Assembly: GCA_041395945.1 (NCBI GenBank)
Contig: JAWKZN010000001.1
Span: 434,001-498,000, forward strand
Source of the DNA: Pseudomonadales bacterium
GTDB taxonomy: Bacteria > Pseudomonadota > Gammaproteobacteria > Pseudomonadales > Azotimanducaceae
Direction: 5' to 3'
DNA length: 64,000 bases
The notes beneath the pieces were generated by a model, which was not told the DNA's origin, made no database searches, and worked only from the letters and a program-made list of their open reading frames with translations. Positions 35,038 through 43,996 of the stretch are shown piece by piece. Position numbers and translations under genes: made by a program. Numbering within the stretch: the first letter of the stretch is position 1; every line of letters starts with the position of its first letter.

Positions 35038-36281
35038 GATAGCGATGTCCTTGTGGTCTGAGTATCCGCCAGAAATCCAAGCAGTGCTTCGGTGACGGCG
35101 GCAGCCTGTTCCTGCTGCACCCAGTGTCCGGCGCCGTCGATGAGTGAGGTGCTGTGCAGGCGGGTGCAGGCCTTCGACTGCATCGATTCGAGTGCGCCGG
35201 GGCTCTGATACACGCCCCAGTCCTGCCTGCCGGCGATGAAACAGCTCGGCACGTCTATCGTGCGCCCGGAGTAGAGCAGGAGTTCGTCATTCTGGCGGGG
35301 ATCGGTGCGGCAGCGGTACCAGTTGAGACCACCCTGGAAGCCGGTGCGGGCAAACTCCGTCCGATAGACCGCCAGTTCGGCGTCTGTGAGCCAGGTGCAC
35401 GCTGCGCATTGTGCGCGGCTCGGCATTTCTGCTGCCACGGTTTCCGCCATGCCCTTACCCTGGTCCATCACGTAGTACCTGGGTAACAGGGCCAGCGCAT
35501 CCGCCGTCCAGCCCGACAAGGGGAAAGTCAGGTTTCCGGACCAGTCGGCGCTTTTCATGTGGTAGTAGGCGCGCAGGAAATCACCGAGCCCCTGCGGGCA
35601 GTCGAGCATATCCGCGTTCGCTTCGGGGGTTGAGTAATAGTCGTGGTAATGCTTGCGGGGTGGTGACAATCCGGCGAGTGCCTGCTGCAGATTCGATGAA
35701 GAGGTCCGCGGCCGAGCCGCTGGTGCTGTGTGGTTTGCGTGGGCTGCGTGGTTAGCGTGGGTATTGAATGGGAGTTCCGGCGGACCGGAAAACGGCGCGC
35801 TCAGCAGGGCCACCGATCTGAAAACGTCCGGTCTCACCAGCGCACACCAGGCGGCGACCGGAGATCCGAAATCGTGACCGATCACCGCGGCAGCCTGCCG
35901 GCAGCCGAGCGCGGCTACCAGACCCAGCACATCACGGACCAGATTCAGCAGTCTGAACTCGCCGATGTCGCCATCGTAGGTGCCGGACCAGCCCAGGGTG
36001 CGTCCGTAACCCCGTTGATCCGGCGCGATCACGTGGTAACCGGCTGCCGCCAGAGGTGTCATGACTTTGCGCCAGCTGTAGGCGAGTTCCGGGAAGCCGT
36101 GCAGCAGCACCAGCAGCGGCTGCCCGGGAGTTTCGAATCCGGCTTCGAGGCAGTGCATGCCCAGACCGTTTATGCCATCGATGCAGCGGGATCGGACCCC
36201 CGCGGGCAGCAGGTGAGCATCCAGCGGATCGGCAGTTGGCGCTGAGCGAGCCGGAATTTCCGGATTCACATCGTCTGACAT
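35034..36281 (-). CDS. Alpha/beta hydrolase, epoxide-hydrolase-like
   Basis: A 415-residue hydrolase. The oxyanion motif HGFPE, the Asp nucleophile in GHDFGSP and the His in DGAGHWVQQE form the epoxide-hydrolase/haloalkane-dehalogenase triad; the Asp nucleophile argues against an esterase. The ATG at 36281 has GGAGAG before it; the long frame upstream is antisense to the SnoaL-like gene and was rejected. The cap region contains a low-complexity insert (NTHANHAAHANH), encoded by a run of near-repeats at 35710-35765, that most relatives should lack. It overlaps the PhyH remnant at its 3' end. Confidence 0.82.
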   Translation of the reverse strand: MSDDVNPEIPARSAPTADPLDAHLLPAGVRSRCIDGINGLGMHCLEAGFETPGQPLLVLLHGFPELAYSWRKVMTPLAAAGYHVIAPDQRGYGRTLGWSGTYDGDIGEFRLLNLVRDVLGLVAALGCRQAAAVIGHDFGSPVAAWCALVRPDVFRSVALLSAPFSGPPELPFNTHANHAAHANHTAPAARPRTSSSNLQQALAGLSPPRKHYHDYYSTPEANADMLDCPQGLGDFLRAYYHMKSADWSGNLTFPLSGWTADALALLPRYYVMDQGKGMAETVAAEMPSRAQCAACTWLTDAELAVYRTEFARTGFQGGLNWYRCRTDPRQNDELLLYSGRTIDVPSCFIAGRQDWGVYQSPGALESMQSKACTRLHSTSLIDGAGHWVQQEQAAAVTEALLGFLADTQTTRTSLS

Positions 36282-36335
36282 ATGCTCTCCTGTGTTCCGA
36301 TCGATCCAGCGCAATCCGTGCTGAAGGAGTGAAGG

Positions 36336-36794
36336 ATGAACCCGATGACCCTGGAACAGCGGATTGCAAGGCTCGAAGATCTCGAAGCGATCAGACAGCT
36401 CAAGGCCCGCTACTGCGAAGTCTGCGATGACGACCACAACCCGGATCGTATCATCACCCTCTTCGCTGAAGACGGCATCTGGGAAGGGCGTGGTATCGGC
36501 CGGGCCGAAGGCCATGCACAACTGCGCGAACTCTTCGAAGGATTCCGGCGCAGCATCAGTTTTTCGCAGCACATGGTGATGAATCCGATCATTGAAGTGA
36601 CTGGAGATCGTGCCAGCGGCACCTGGTATTTCTTCGGACCCTTTACCTTCCGCCAGGGTAACCAGGCGAAGTGGCAGGCCGCCCGCTATGTCGACGACTA
36701 TGTGAAGCGTGACGGGGTGTGGAAATTCCAGCATCTGCGGGTCAGGGGCCCGGGCATGAGTGCGGACTACCAGTCGGGCTGGGCGGGGGCGTAG
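36336..36794 (+). CDS. SnoaL-like nuclear transport factor 2 family protein
   Basis: A 152-residue cone-fold protein with the usual N-terminal helices (LEQRIARLEDLEAIRQLKAR), then YCEVCDDDHNPDRIITLFAEDGIW and a C-terminal strand (VWKFQHLRVRG). The family includes ketosteroid isomerase-like and aromatic-ring hydroxylase small-subunit-like proteins; many bacterial ones have no known substrate. The ribosome-binding site AAGGAGTGAAGG is strong. It is divergent from the hydrolase gene. Confidence 0.85.
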   Translation: MNPMTLEQRIARLEDLEAIRQLKARYCEVCDDDHNPDRIITLFAEDGIWEGRGIGRAEGHAQLRELFEGFRRSISFSQHMVMNPIIEVTGDRASGTWYFFGPFTFRQGNQAKWQAARYVDDYVKRDGVWKFQHLRVRGPGMSADYQSGWAGA

Positions 36795-36887
36795 CGGATC
36801 AGGCGGGCAGGCGCCTCGAACGCATGGAACGTACGGGTCGATGAAGCTTTTTGACAGAGGTCGCGCGGCGATCGGGGCTGAGGGCGT

Positions 36888-37523
36888 TTACCAGTCCAGA
36901 TCATCGGGGACGGCATACTTCGCATAGTAGTCGTCGTCCGGGCTCGCCTCTGCAGGCTTGTCGGCGTGTGCGGCGATGATGCGCCCCGGATCCCGGGCCC
37001 GGATCTGCTCTGCAACGTCCCGGGATACCAGGTGGTAGAGGCCATCGTTGTTGACGATCACCAGTCTGCCGCTGCTGAGCTGCTCCTGCTGGGCGCGTGG
37101 GACGTAGATCTTCTTGATCTTCCTGCCATGGACAAAGTTGTAGGGCACATCATCGTCGTTGCGGGTCTTCGAGCGCTGATCGTTCTGCAGAATGATCTGT
37201 TTGATCTGGGCGCGGAGGGCTTTAGCCGCGGCTTTTTCATTGGCGATCCGGGACAGTGCCCGGGCCTTCTCGGATTTTGCAGCGTTCAGTGCGCGGGCGC
37301 GCTCCTTTACATTGGCAGGCGCGGACGGATCCGGTCGCGATTGCTGCCGGGCTTTCTTTTTACTCGTGCCCGGATTGCCACTGGCCGCATTGCCGTCGCC
37401 CGGTGTTTTATTCGATTGCGCCTGGGACTGCTTTTCAACCCGCGCCTGGCGTTCTGCTTTCTTCGCCTGTGCGGCTGTTGCCAGTCCTGCCTGCACGAGC
37501 TGGTCACGCAAACTACCGGCCAT
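36888..37523 (-). CDS. DUF2058 (YaiL-like) protein
   Basis: A 211-residue protein matching the gammaproteobacterial YaiL/DUF2058 family: the start MAGSLRDQLVQAGLA, a long Lys/Arg/Ala-rich coiled region (about residues 20-115) and the conserved C-terminal VPYNFVHGRKIKKIYVP block ending in an acidic tail. The family is annotated as a nucleoprotein/polynucleotide-associated protein; its biochemical role is not settled. The frame is open upstream, but ATG at 37523 gives the family N-terminus. It has no operon partner. Confidence 0.88.
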   Translation of the reverse strand: MAGSLRDQLVQAGLATAAQAKKAERQARVEKQSQAQSNKTPGDGNAASGNPGTSKKKARQQSRPDPSAPANVKERARALNAAKSEKARALSRIANEKAAAKALRAQIKQIILQNDQRSKTRNDDDVPYNFVHGRKIKKIYVPRAQQEQLSSGRLVIVNNDGLYHLVSRDVAEQIRARDPGRIIAAHADKPAEASPDDDYYAKYAVPDDLDW

Positions 37524-37639
37524 GGAGAGAGATTCCTGTCGATGAATATGAAAAGCGCATGCGCGTGTGTGCTTGCTGATGTGGGAAGTCGGTGTGCAGG
37601 ATACCAAAGTTGGATAGCTACTGACCAAGTCTCGGCCTA

Positions 37640-38018
37640 TCAGATTGTCCGGCTCGCAACGCCAGGCGCTGACTGAAATGCACGAACCGCCGGTGTGAGT
37701 GCGTTGTTGGCGACGGTAACGAACACCAGTTCAATGTTTAACCCGAGGTCCAGTGGTGCGATGGCGAGCCCGCCGGGGCCAGTTCCCCGCTGCAGTCTGT
37801 CCGCCACTGACCGGGGTGCGAGTGTCACCACGTCGCTGTTGGCCGCGAGAGGTGCGACAGGGTTGCGCCGATCAGTGTCTCGGAAGCCAGGGCAACCGCT
37901 GCAACACGGATCGCCCCGATGTCACCACCGGCCAGCAAGCAGGCCTCCGCTTCGAAGAAGTCTGTCGCCCGCAGGGCCGATTCGGCCTTGTCGATGAGCT
38001 GGCGGGCGGTGCTGGGAG
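37640..38018 (-). pseudogene. LysR-type regulator remnant with two deletions
   Basis: Two fragments of a LysR-type regulator lie in different frames. The first (about 38018-37866) reads ARQLIDKAESALRAT then GDIGAIRVAAVALASETLIG, matching the part after the HTH domain. The second (about 37870-37640) reads AANSDVVTLAPRSVADRL then NALTPAVRAF, the C-terminal end of the effector domain. The HTH part and roughly 110 residues of the middle are missing. The upstream fragment runs into an oxidoreductase remnant on the other strand. Confidence 0.65.
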
Positions 38019-38914
38019 CCGGGAAGGCCATTTACCTGGAAAAACCCGTGGCCACGACCCCGGAGGATGCATCTGCCGTCTGCCGTCTCGCCGCCTGCCA
38101 CTCGAACGTATTCCGTGTCGGGCTGCAGTACCGCTACAAGGCGATTTACGCCGAGGCTATTGCTGAAGTGTTTGAACGCGGTGTGCTGGGCAAGGTACAC
38201 AACGTCAGCATGCTCGAACATCGCTTTCCTTTCCTAGATAAAGTCGGTCAGTGGAACAAGTTCAACGAATACACCGGTGGCACCCTGATCGAGAAATGCT
38301 GTCACTACTTCGATCTGCTGAATCTATTTGCAGGCGGCCGTCCGACCCAGGTGTTTGCCAGCGGCGGACAGGCCGTCAACTTCAAAACGTTCAACTACAA
38401 GAACCACCCCGCGGATGGGCTCGATCATGCACAACTGGTGATCAGCTATGACAATGCTGTGGTGGGGGGATTGTCGCTGTGCATGTTTGTGCCCGGTTCC
38501 CGGGAAGAACTGGTAGTGTGTGGCGAGCGCGGTCGACTCCAGGCGAGTGAACAATCCCGGCTCGGTGAGGCCAACGAGAACAGTCTCGAGCTCTGGCTCG
38601 GTGAGGAAGGCGTGTCGAGAATCAGCACGCCTGCCTATCCGCGCTACATCGACCGGGCCGGCCACCAGGGTTCGACCTTCTTCGCCCATGCAGCCTTCAT
38701 CGACGATCTGCAGCGCGGCAGCAGCGATGGCCCCAGTCCTGCTGATGCGTTCTGGTCGATCATGGTGGGCGCTGCAGCTCAGGCTTCAATCGATGAACGG
38801 GCCGCCATCGATGTGGCATCCCTGCTTCCGGAAGACTTCGATCCCGCAGTACTCTGTACACCGGCCAGCGCAGCCGCCCGGATGGAGGCACCAGGGTGCT
38901 TGTCACCGCGCTGA
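38018..38914 (+). pseudogene. Gfo/Idh/MocA oxidoreductase remnant lacking its NAD-binding N-terminus
   Basis: From about 38018 the frame reads GKAIYLEKPVATTPEDA, the block that in Gfo/Idh/MocA enzymes follows about 90 residues of Rossmann domain, and then continues normally through the C-terminal domain (GGTLIEKCCHYFDLLNLF) to the stop. The 5' Rossmann part is absent; the ORF instead begins with unrelated codons from the antisense LysR fragment (start called at 37919). Without the NAD(P)-binding domain it should not work. The C-terminal part is intact and in frame, so loss may be recent. Confidence 0.65.
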
Positions 38915-38957
38915 GCAAGAGGCAGGAGATTGCTGGCAACAGAAAACGGGAGACTGA

Positions 38958-40157
38958 GTGAACGATCTCAAAGCATTTCGCGCAGACACACGTCGCTGGC
39001 TCGAAGTCAGCTGCCCGGAGTCGATGCGCACGAAGATGGTGCCGGGTGAAGAGGTCAACGGCGGCAGCAGGCGCCGGGGTAGCAATCCGGACGCCTATCT
39101 GTGGCTCGAACGCATGGCCTCCCGGGGTTGGACAGTGCCGACCTGGCCGAAAGAATACGGGGGAGGCGGGCTCGACAAAGCCACTTTTCTGATTCTCCTC
39201 GAAGAGCTGCAGCGCATCCACGCCCGGCCACCCCTCGGTGGCATGGGTGTCTCGATGATTGGTCCCACCCTGCTCGAATATGGCACTGAGGATCAGAAAC
39301 GCCGCCACCTGCCGGCGATCGCGCGCGGAGAAACCGCCTGGTGCCAGGGTTACAGTGAACCGGGCGCAGGTTCGGACCTGGCCAGTCTGAGTACCCGGGC
39401 CGAGGATACGGGCGACTGTTATCTGGTCAACGGATCGAAGATCTGGACCTCCGGGGCCAATCATGCGGACTGGATTTTCTGCCTGGTGCGCACCGACCGG
39501 GAGGCACCGAAGCATCAGGGCATCAGCTTCCTGCTGTTTTCGATGGACAGCCCCGGCGTGTCTACCAGACCCATTGTGCTGATCAACGGGCACTCGCCCT
39601 TCTGCCAGACCTTCTTCGACAATGTCCGGGTGCCCAGGGAAGATCTGGTGCACCGGGTCAACGAGGGGTGGACCGTGGCGAAGCGCCTGCTGCAGCATGA
39701 GCGCTCGGGACTGGCGGCGCTTGCGAGTGCAGATACCGCGGGGCCCATGGAACGGATCCGTCCCGGTGTGCCGCTGGCACAGCTGGCACAGCAGTACGCA
39801 GGCCCCCAGGCTCCAGTCGATCCGCTGCTGCGGGATGCGATCATCCGCACCGGGATGCTGAGACGGGCTTTCCTGCTGACCCGGACACGCGCAGTGGAAG
39901 AAGCGGAAGCGGATACCCCCGGGGCTGCGACGTCGATTTTCAAGTATGTCGAAGCGCGCTATGTGCAGTCTCAGCTCGAGCTGCAGTTGCAGATCCGGGG
40001 CACCCGGGGTGTCGGCTGGGCGGGTGATGGTTTCAGCGAAGAAGAGATCAGAATGGGCCGACTCTGGCTCGAGGCCAAAGCGATATCGATCGCCGGTGGC
40101 TCCAACGAGATACAGTTGAACATCATCGCCAAGCGCGTGCTGGGACTGCCCGACTGA
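38958..40157 (+). CDS. Acyl-CoA dehydrogenase
   Basis: A 399-residue acyl-CoA dehydrogenase from a GTG start (MNDLKAFRADTRRWLEV). The SxPGAGSDLAS-like FAD block is visible as GYSEPGAGSDLASL and the C-terminal SIAGGSNEIQLNIIAKR is the xGGxSEIQ form. It lies immediately after the Gfo/Idh/MocA remnant, whose decayed end leaves a 43-base gap. The next gene, a hotdog dehydratase, is 79 bases on, so the two could catalyse consecutive steps: dehydrogenation and hydration. Confidence 0.9.
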   Translation: MNDLKAFRADTRRWLEVSCPESMRTKMVPGEEVNGGSRRRGSNPDAYLWLERMASRGWTVPTWPKEYGGGGLDKATFLILLEELQRIHARPPLGGMGVSMIGPTLLEYGTEDQKRRHLPAIARGETAWCQGYSEPGAGSDLASLSTRAEDTGDCYLVNGSKIWTSGANHADWIFCLVRTDREAPKHQGISFLLFSMDSPGVSTRPIVLINGHSPFCQTFFDNVRVPREDLVHRVNEGWTVAKRLLQHERSGLAALASADTAGPMERIRPGVPLAQLAQQYAGPQAPVDPLLRDAIIRTGMLRRAFLLTRTRAVEEAEADTPGAATSIFKYVEARYVQSQLELQLQIRGTRGVGWAGDGFSEEEIRMGRLWLEAKAISIAGGSNEIQLNIIAKRVLGLPD

Positions 40158-40236
40158 ACGGGCGCTGCGCGGCGTCCGCCAGGACAGTGCAGGTGACACG
40201 GCTGCTGAGTGTCCCGAACAGAGGGAGAAATCGACG

Positions 40237-41097
40237 ATGACACAGCCAATTACCGGGCCGCTGTGGGCGGCACGCAACTGGTCCGCGGATGCAGGCGCCG
40301 GCAGCATTCACGACGACGAAACTGCAGCAAAGCTCGGCTTTCGTGGTGGTACGGTTGCCGGAGACGTGCACATGAATCAGTTTCCGCCGGTACTGTTGCA
40401 GGTATTCGGCAATGAATGGTTCGAGCGGGGAAATCTGTCGCTGAGCTTCAGAAATGCCACCGTCGATCTGGAGAAGGTGCAGGTTTTTGTCGAACCGCTG
40501 GCCCCCGGCGCGTTGCAGACCAGGGTCTGGATGGAACGGGAAGACGGGATGCTGGTCTGCTCGGGTACCGCGGCACTCGGCGACCACAGCGCCTCGGAGC
40601 TGCGGAGCAGGGACTTGAGACCCTGTGATCCTGCTAAGCTGCGCATTCTCAATCGCCTGCACGCCGGTCTGTCGCTGGGTGACTACGATGTATTCACCGA
40701 TCCCGCGAAGCAGTTTCACCGCTACGATACGAAGGTGATCAGCGATCCGCTGAGCTGGTATCGGGAAGCCTCTCCCTGGGGAGAACCGGTTGCGGCACCC
40801 TGCACGATTCTCGAGTTTCTCTGGGCATATCCGATGCAGGGTCTGCAGCCCCATGTCGGTGAATCGGTCGGCCTCTTTGGTGCCATCGAGATCGGCCATG
40901 TGCGGGGTCCCCTGCTGATGAACCGGCATTACCATCTGGATTCTGAGGTGATCTGTGTCGGCCAGAGCCCCCAGACGGAGTACGTCTGGTACGAAACGAC
41001 CGCGCGCAACGAAGCAGGCGAGGTCGTGGCGACCCTGCGCATGCAGTCCCGGGTGATGAAGGCGTCCTCGCCGGCGTATCTGGAGCAGAGACAGTGA
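40237..41097 (+). CDS. MaoC-like double hotdog dehydratase
   Basis: A 286-residue protein with two hotdog repeats of about 140 residues. The first has SIHDDETAAKLGFRGGTVAG, like the hydratase-2 IH-x-D/E-x4-A-x5-GF motif. The Asp found five residues before that His in R-specific hydratases is not at the same distance here, so activity is not certain. It resembles FAS1-like dehydratase proteins of acyl-CoA pathways and sits after an acyl-CoA dehydrogenase on the same strand. It may hydrate an enoyl-CoA. Confidence 0.75.
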   Translation: MTQPITGPLWAARNWSADAGAGSIHDDETAAKLGFRGGTVAGDVHMNQFPPVLLQVFGNEWFERGNLSLSFRNATVDLEKVQVFVEPLAPGALQTRVWMEREDGMLVCSGTAALGDHSASELRSRDLRPCDPAKLRILNRLHAGLSLGDYDVFTDPAKQFHRYDTKVISDPLSWYREASPWGEPVAAPCTILEFLWAYPMQGLQPHVGESVGLFGAIEIGHVRGPLLMNRHYHLDSEVICVGQSPQTEYVWYETTARNEAGEVVATLRMQSRVMKASSPAYLEQRQ

Positions 41098-41201
41098 ATC
41101 ATGGCGGGCTTGCAAAGCGGTGACAGTTGACCCCGGCGGGCTCCGACCGGGTGGGCTAGAATGCGCCATCCGGCCGTAACGGGCCGATCCCTGGAGTGGC
41201 C

Positions 41202-43955
41202 GTGTCGAAACGATTTGTGGGCCTTTCTGTCATTGTGCTGTCGTTGCTGCTCAGCGCCTGCGACAGCACGACCGCCGAGCAGCATCTGCAGCGTGCGAAT
41301 GACTATTTTGACTCTGGCGAACTGCGTACCGCCGTCATCGAACTCAAGAACGCCCTGCAGAAACAACCCGATCTGGGTGCGGCGCGGCTGCTGCTTGGCC
41401 GCACCCAGTTTCTGCTTGGCGACTATCCCAGTGCGCTGAAGGAATTCGAACGCGCACGGGATCTGGGTGCATCAGACGACCGGCTGCAGTCCGAATATCT
41501 CACCAGTAAGAACCGCCTGGGGCGCTATCAGGAAGTCATCGGAGAGCTGGAAGAAGCGGGCGCGCTGACCCCCGAACTGGCCGTCGTGCTCGGAGATGCC
41601 TATCTTGCGGGGAGCGATCTGGCCAAGGCAAAGCCACTGTACCAGCAGGCGGCTGAGACGGTTCATGGCAGGCTGGGTCTTGGCACCATCGCCTGGGCCC
41701 AGGGTGATTTCTCCACCGCGGGTGATCAGTTCGCCGCTGCGGCGCAACAGGCGCCGGGAGACCGTGATGTCTGGCTGCGCAAGGCGGAGTTCGAGCTCTC
41801 TCAGGGGCTGCTCGACGAATCGATAAGATCCTTTCAGGCTGCCCTCGAACTGCCCGGCGGTGCGATATCGGCGCGGTTGGGTCTCACCCGCGCATACCTT
41901 GCACAGGGCCAGCTCGAGCTCGCCGCGACTGAGGTCGATCAGGTACTCAGATCCTCGTCGGGTCTGTTTCTTGCTCACTATCTGGATGCGCTGATCAAGT
42001 ATCAGCGCAAGGACTTCAATGGTGCCGAAGCGGCGCTTCGGGAGGTGCAGCGCACGGTGCCTGATCATGCACCCAGTCTCTACCTGATGGGAGCCGTCAA
42101 ATTTCAGCAGGATCAGCTCAATCAGGCGGCAGACACCCTGCAGCGCTATCTCGCGGGTGATCGCGGCAATGAGTCCGCCGGCAAGCTGCTTGCCGCCGTC
42201 CGCATGAAGCAAGGCAATCGCGAAGCGGTGTACGAAACCCTGCAGCCTTACCTGGCAGGCAGTCGTGACCCGCAGATACTTGCCATGGCTGGTACTGCGA
42301 GCCTCCAGCTGGGTCGCACCGCACAGGCCACGGAGCTGCTGCAGCGTGCCGTTGAACTCGCACCTGATGCCGCGGTGTTTCGAAATCAGCTTGCCTTAAG
42401 TCTGCTCTCGGCTGGCGAGGATACCCGTGCGCTGGGAGCGCTGGAATCGGCGATAGCCGTCGATGGCAATCAGTTCCAGAGTGACATGCTGCTGGCCATG
42501 CTGCACATGAAGGAGGGCAATTATGCCGCCGCAGTTCAGGCAAGCAGAGCCATTGTCGAAAAGAACTCGACGAGTCCGCTCGGTTACAATATGGAAGGCG
42601 CGGCGCTGCTTGGCGAGGGTGATATCGACGCTGCTCGCAAGGCTTTCGAGCGGGCGCTCGAGGTCGATGCAGCATTCCTTCCGGCAGCAAGCAATCTGGC
42701 CCGGCTCGATCGGAGTGAAGGGGACCTTGCTGGCGCCATTCAGCGTTTCGAATCCGTCCTTGCTGCGAATCCGGAGGAGGTCGGCGCGCTGCTGGGACTG
42801 GCAGATCTGGTGGCAAATGAAGGGCGGCTGAAAGAGGCAGAAGAATACCTGGCGAGAGTCGTTGCCATCAGGCCGGACAATGTTCGTGCGCAGATGGGTC
42901 TGGTGCGCCTGCAGCTGGCACAGAATCAGCTGAGTCGCGCAGACGTGCAGTTGAAGTCACTGCTGGACCTGGCGCCGGATAATGTCGATGTGCTGATGCT
43001 GGCGGCGGAACTTGCGCTGCGTAAAGGCGACAATCAGGCAGCGCTGGCGGCAACGGAGCGCCTGCAGACCCTGGCGGGCACGCGCGGGATGGGATCGGCG
43101 TCCTTTCTTGCCGGGCTCGGTACCCTGCAGAGTCGGACGGGCCAGATCGCCCTGGCCCGCAGGAATCTGGAAGCAGCTATGGCGGCGCAGCCGAGCGATG
43201 CTCAGCGTGTCCTTCTGCAGCTCGAGCTGGCGCGCCTGGACCTGCGCGAAAAGCAGGTGGCGCGCGCACAGCAGCGGCTCTCGGAACTCTCCGATGCTGA
43301 AGCGGCGCGACCGGATGTTGCGCTGCTGCAGGCGGACGTGCTGCTGGCGCAGGGCGATCAGGAAGGCGCCTATCTTGGTTACGAGACGCTCGCAGCTGCC
43401 GGCGTACGGGAAGGCGTGATGCGCGTCGCGCTGCTGCGTCAGCAGCAGGGGCGCATAGACGACGCCCTTGCCCGGCTGGATGACTGGATCCGCTCCAATC
43501 CGGAAGACGTTGGCGCCAAACTGCTGCGGGCGGATGCGCTGATGCGTCAGTCTGACAAGGCGGCGGCCATTTCACAGTACGAGCAGCTTTTGTCAGCGGA
43601 TAATCCGATCGTGCTGAACAATCTGGCGTGGCTGTACATGGAGCGCGGTGACAAGCGGGCGTTGTCTGCGGCGCAGCGCGCGACCGAACTCGCCCCGGAT
43701 AACCCGGATATCCTCGATACGCTGGGATGGGTGCTCGTGCAGTCCGGTGATGCGAAAGGTGCGCTGCGCCACCTGCGCCGCAGCGCTCAGCTCAATCCGG
43801 ACAATGCCACGGTGCGTTACCACCTGGCGATTGCCTATCTCGAGGGCGGCGACCGGGCAGCTGCGGCGACCGAACTTCGACAGGCACTGCAGCTGGGAGA
43901 GTTTCCTGAAGCAACCGAGGCCCGGGCGCGACTGGCGGAGCTGTCTGCTTCCTGA
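41202..43955 (+). CDS. prsT: PEP-CTERM system TPR-repeat lipoprotein PrsT-like
   Basis: A 917-residue protein. A signal ending LLLSAC makes it a lipoprotein with the Cys near residue 19, followed by about 24 tetratricopeptide repeats from HLQRANDYFDSGELRTAVIE to the end. The N-terminal pattern matches the PEP-CTERM/XrtA-associated TPR protein PrsT, which is linked with export of extracellular polysaccharide. A GTG at 41196 lies inside the GGAG ribosome-binding site, so the GTG at 41202 is taken as the start. It is convergent with a membrane-barrel gene of the same system. Confidence 0.85.
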   Translation: MSKRFVGLSVIVLSLLLSACDSTTAEQHLQRANDYFDSGELRTAVIELKNALQKQPDLGAARLLLGRTQFLLGDYPSALKEFERARDLGASDDRLQSEYLTSKNRLGRYQEVIGELEEAGALTPELAVVLGDAYLAGSDLAKAKPLYQQAAETVHGRLGLGTIAWAQGDFSTAGDQFAAAAQQAPGDRDVWLRKAEFELSQGLLDESIRSFQAALELPGGAISARLGLTRAYLAQGQLELAATEVDQVLRSSSGLFLAHYLDALIKYQRKDFNGAEAALREVQRTVPDHAPSLYLMGAVKFQQDQLNQAADTLQRYLAGDRGNESAGKLLAAVRMKQGNREAVYETLQPYLAGSRDPQILAMAGTASLQLGRTAQATELLQRAVELAPDAAVFRNQLALSLLSAGEDTRALGALESAIAVDGNQFQSDMLLAMLHMKEGNYAAAVQASRAIVEKNSTSPLGYNMEGAALLGEGDIDAARKAFERALEVDAAFLPAASNLARLDRSEGDLAGAIQRFESVLAANPEEVGALLGLADLVANEGRLKEAEEYLARVVAIRPDNVRAQMGLVRLQLAQNQLSRADVQLKSLLDLAPDNVDVLMLAAELALRKGDNQAALAATERLQTLAGTRGMGSASFLAGLGTLQSRTGQIALARRNLEAAMAAQPSDAQRVLLQLELARLDLREKQVARAQQRLSELSDAEAARPDVALLQADVLLAQGDQEGAYLGYETLAAAGVREGVMRVALLRQQQGRIDDALARLDDWIRSNPEDVGAKLLRADALMRQSDKAAAISQYEQLLSADNPIVLNNLAWLYMERGDKRALSAAQRATELAPDNPDILDTLGWVLVQSGDAKGALRHLRRSAQLNPDNATVRYHLAIAYLEGGDRAAAATELRQALQLGEFPEATEARARLAELSAS

Positions 43956-43996
43956 TCGGGTTGCGCCGGCAGCGGAAGCTCAATGGAAGATGAAGC

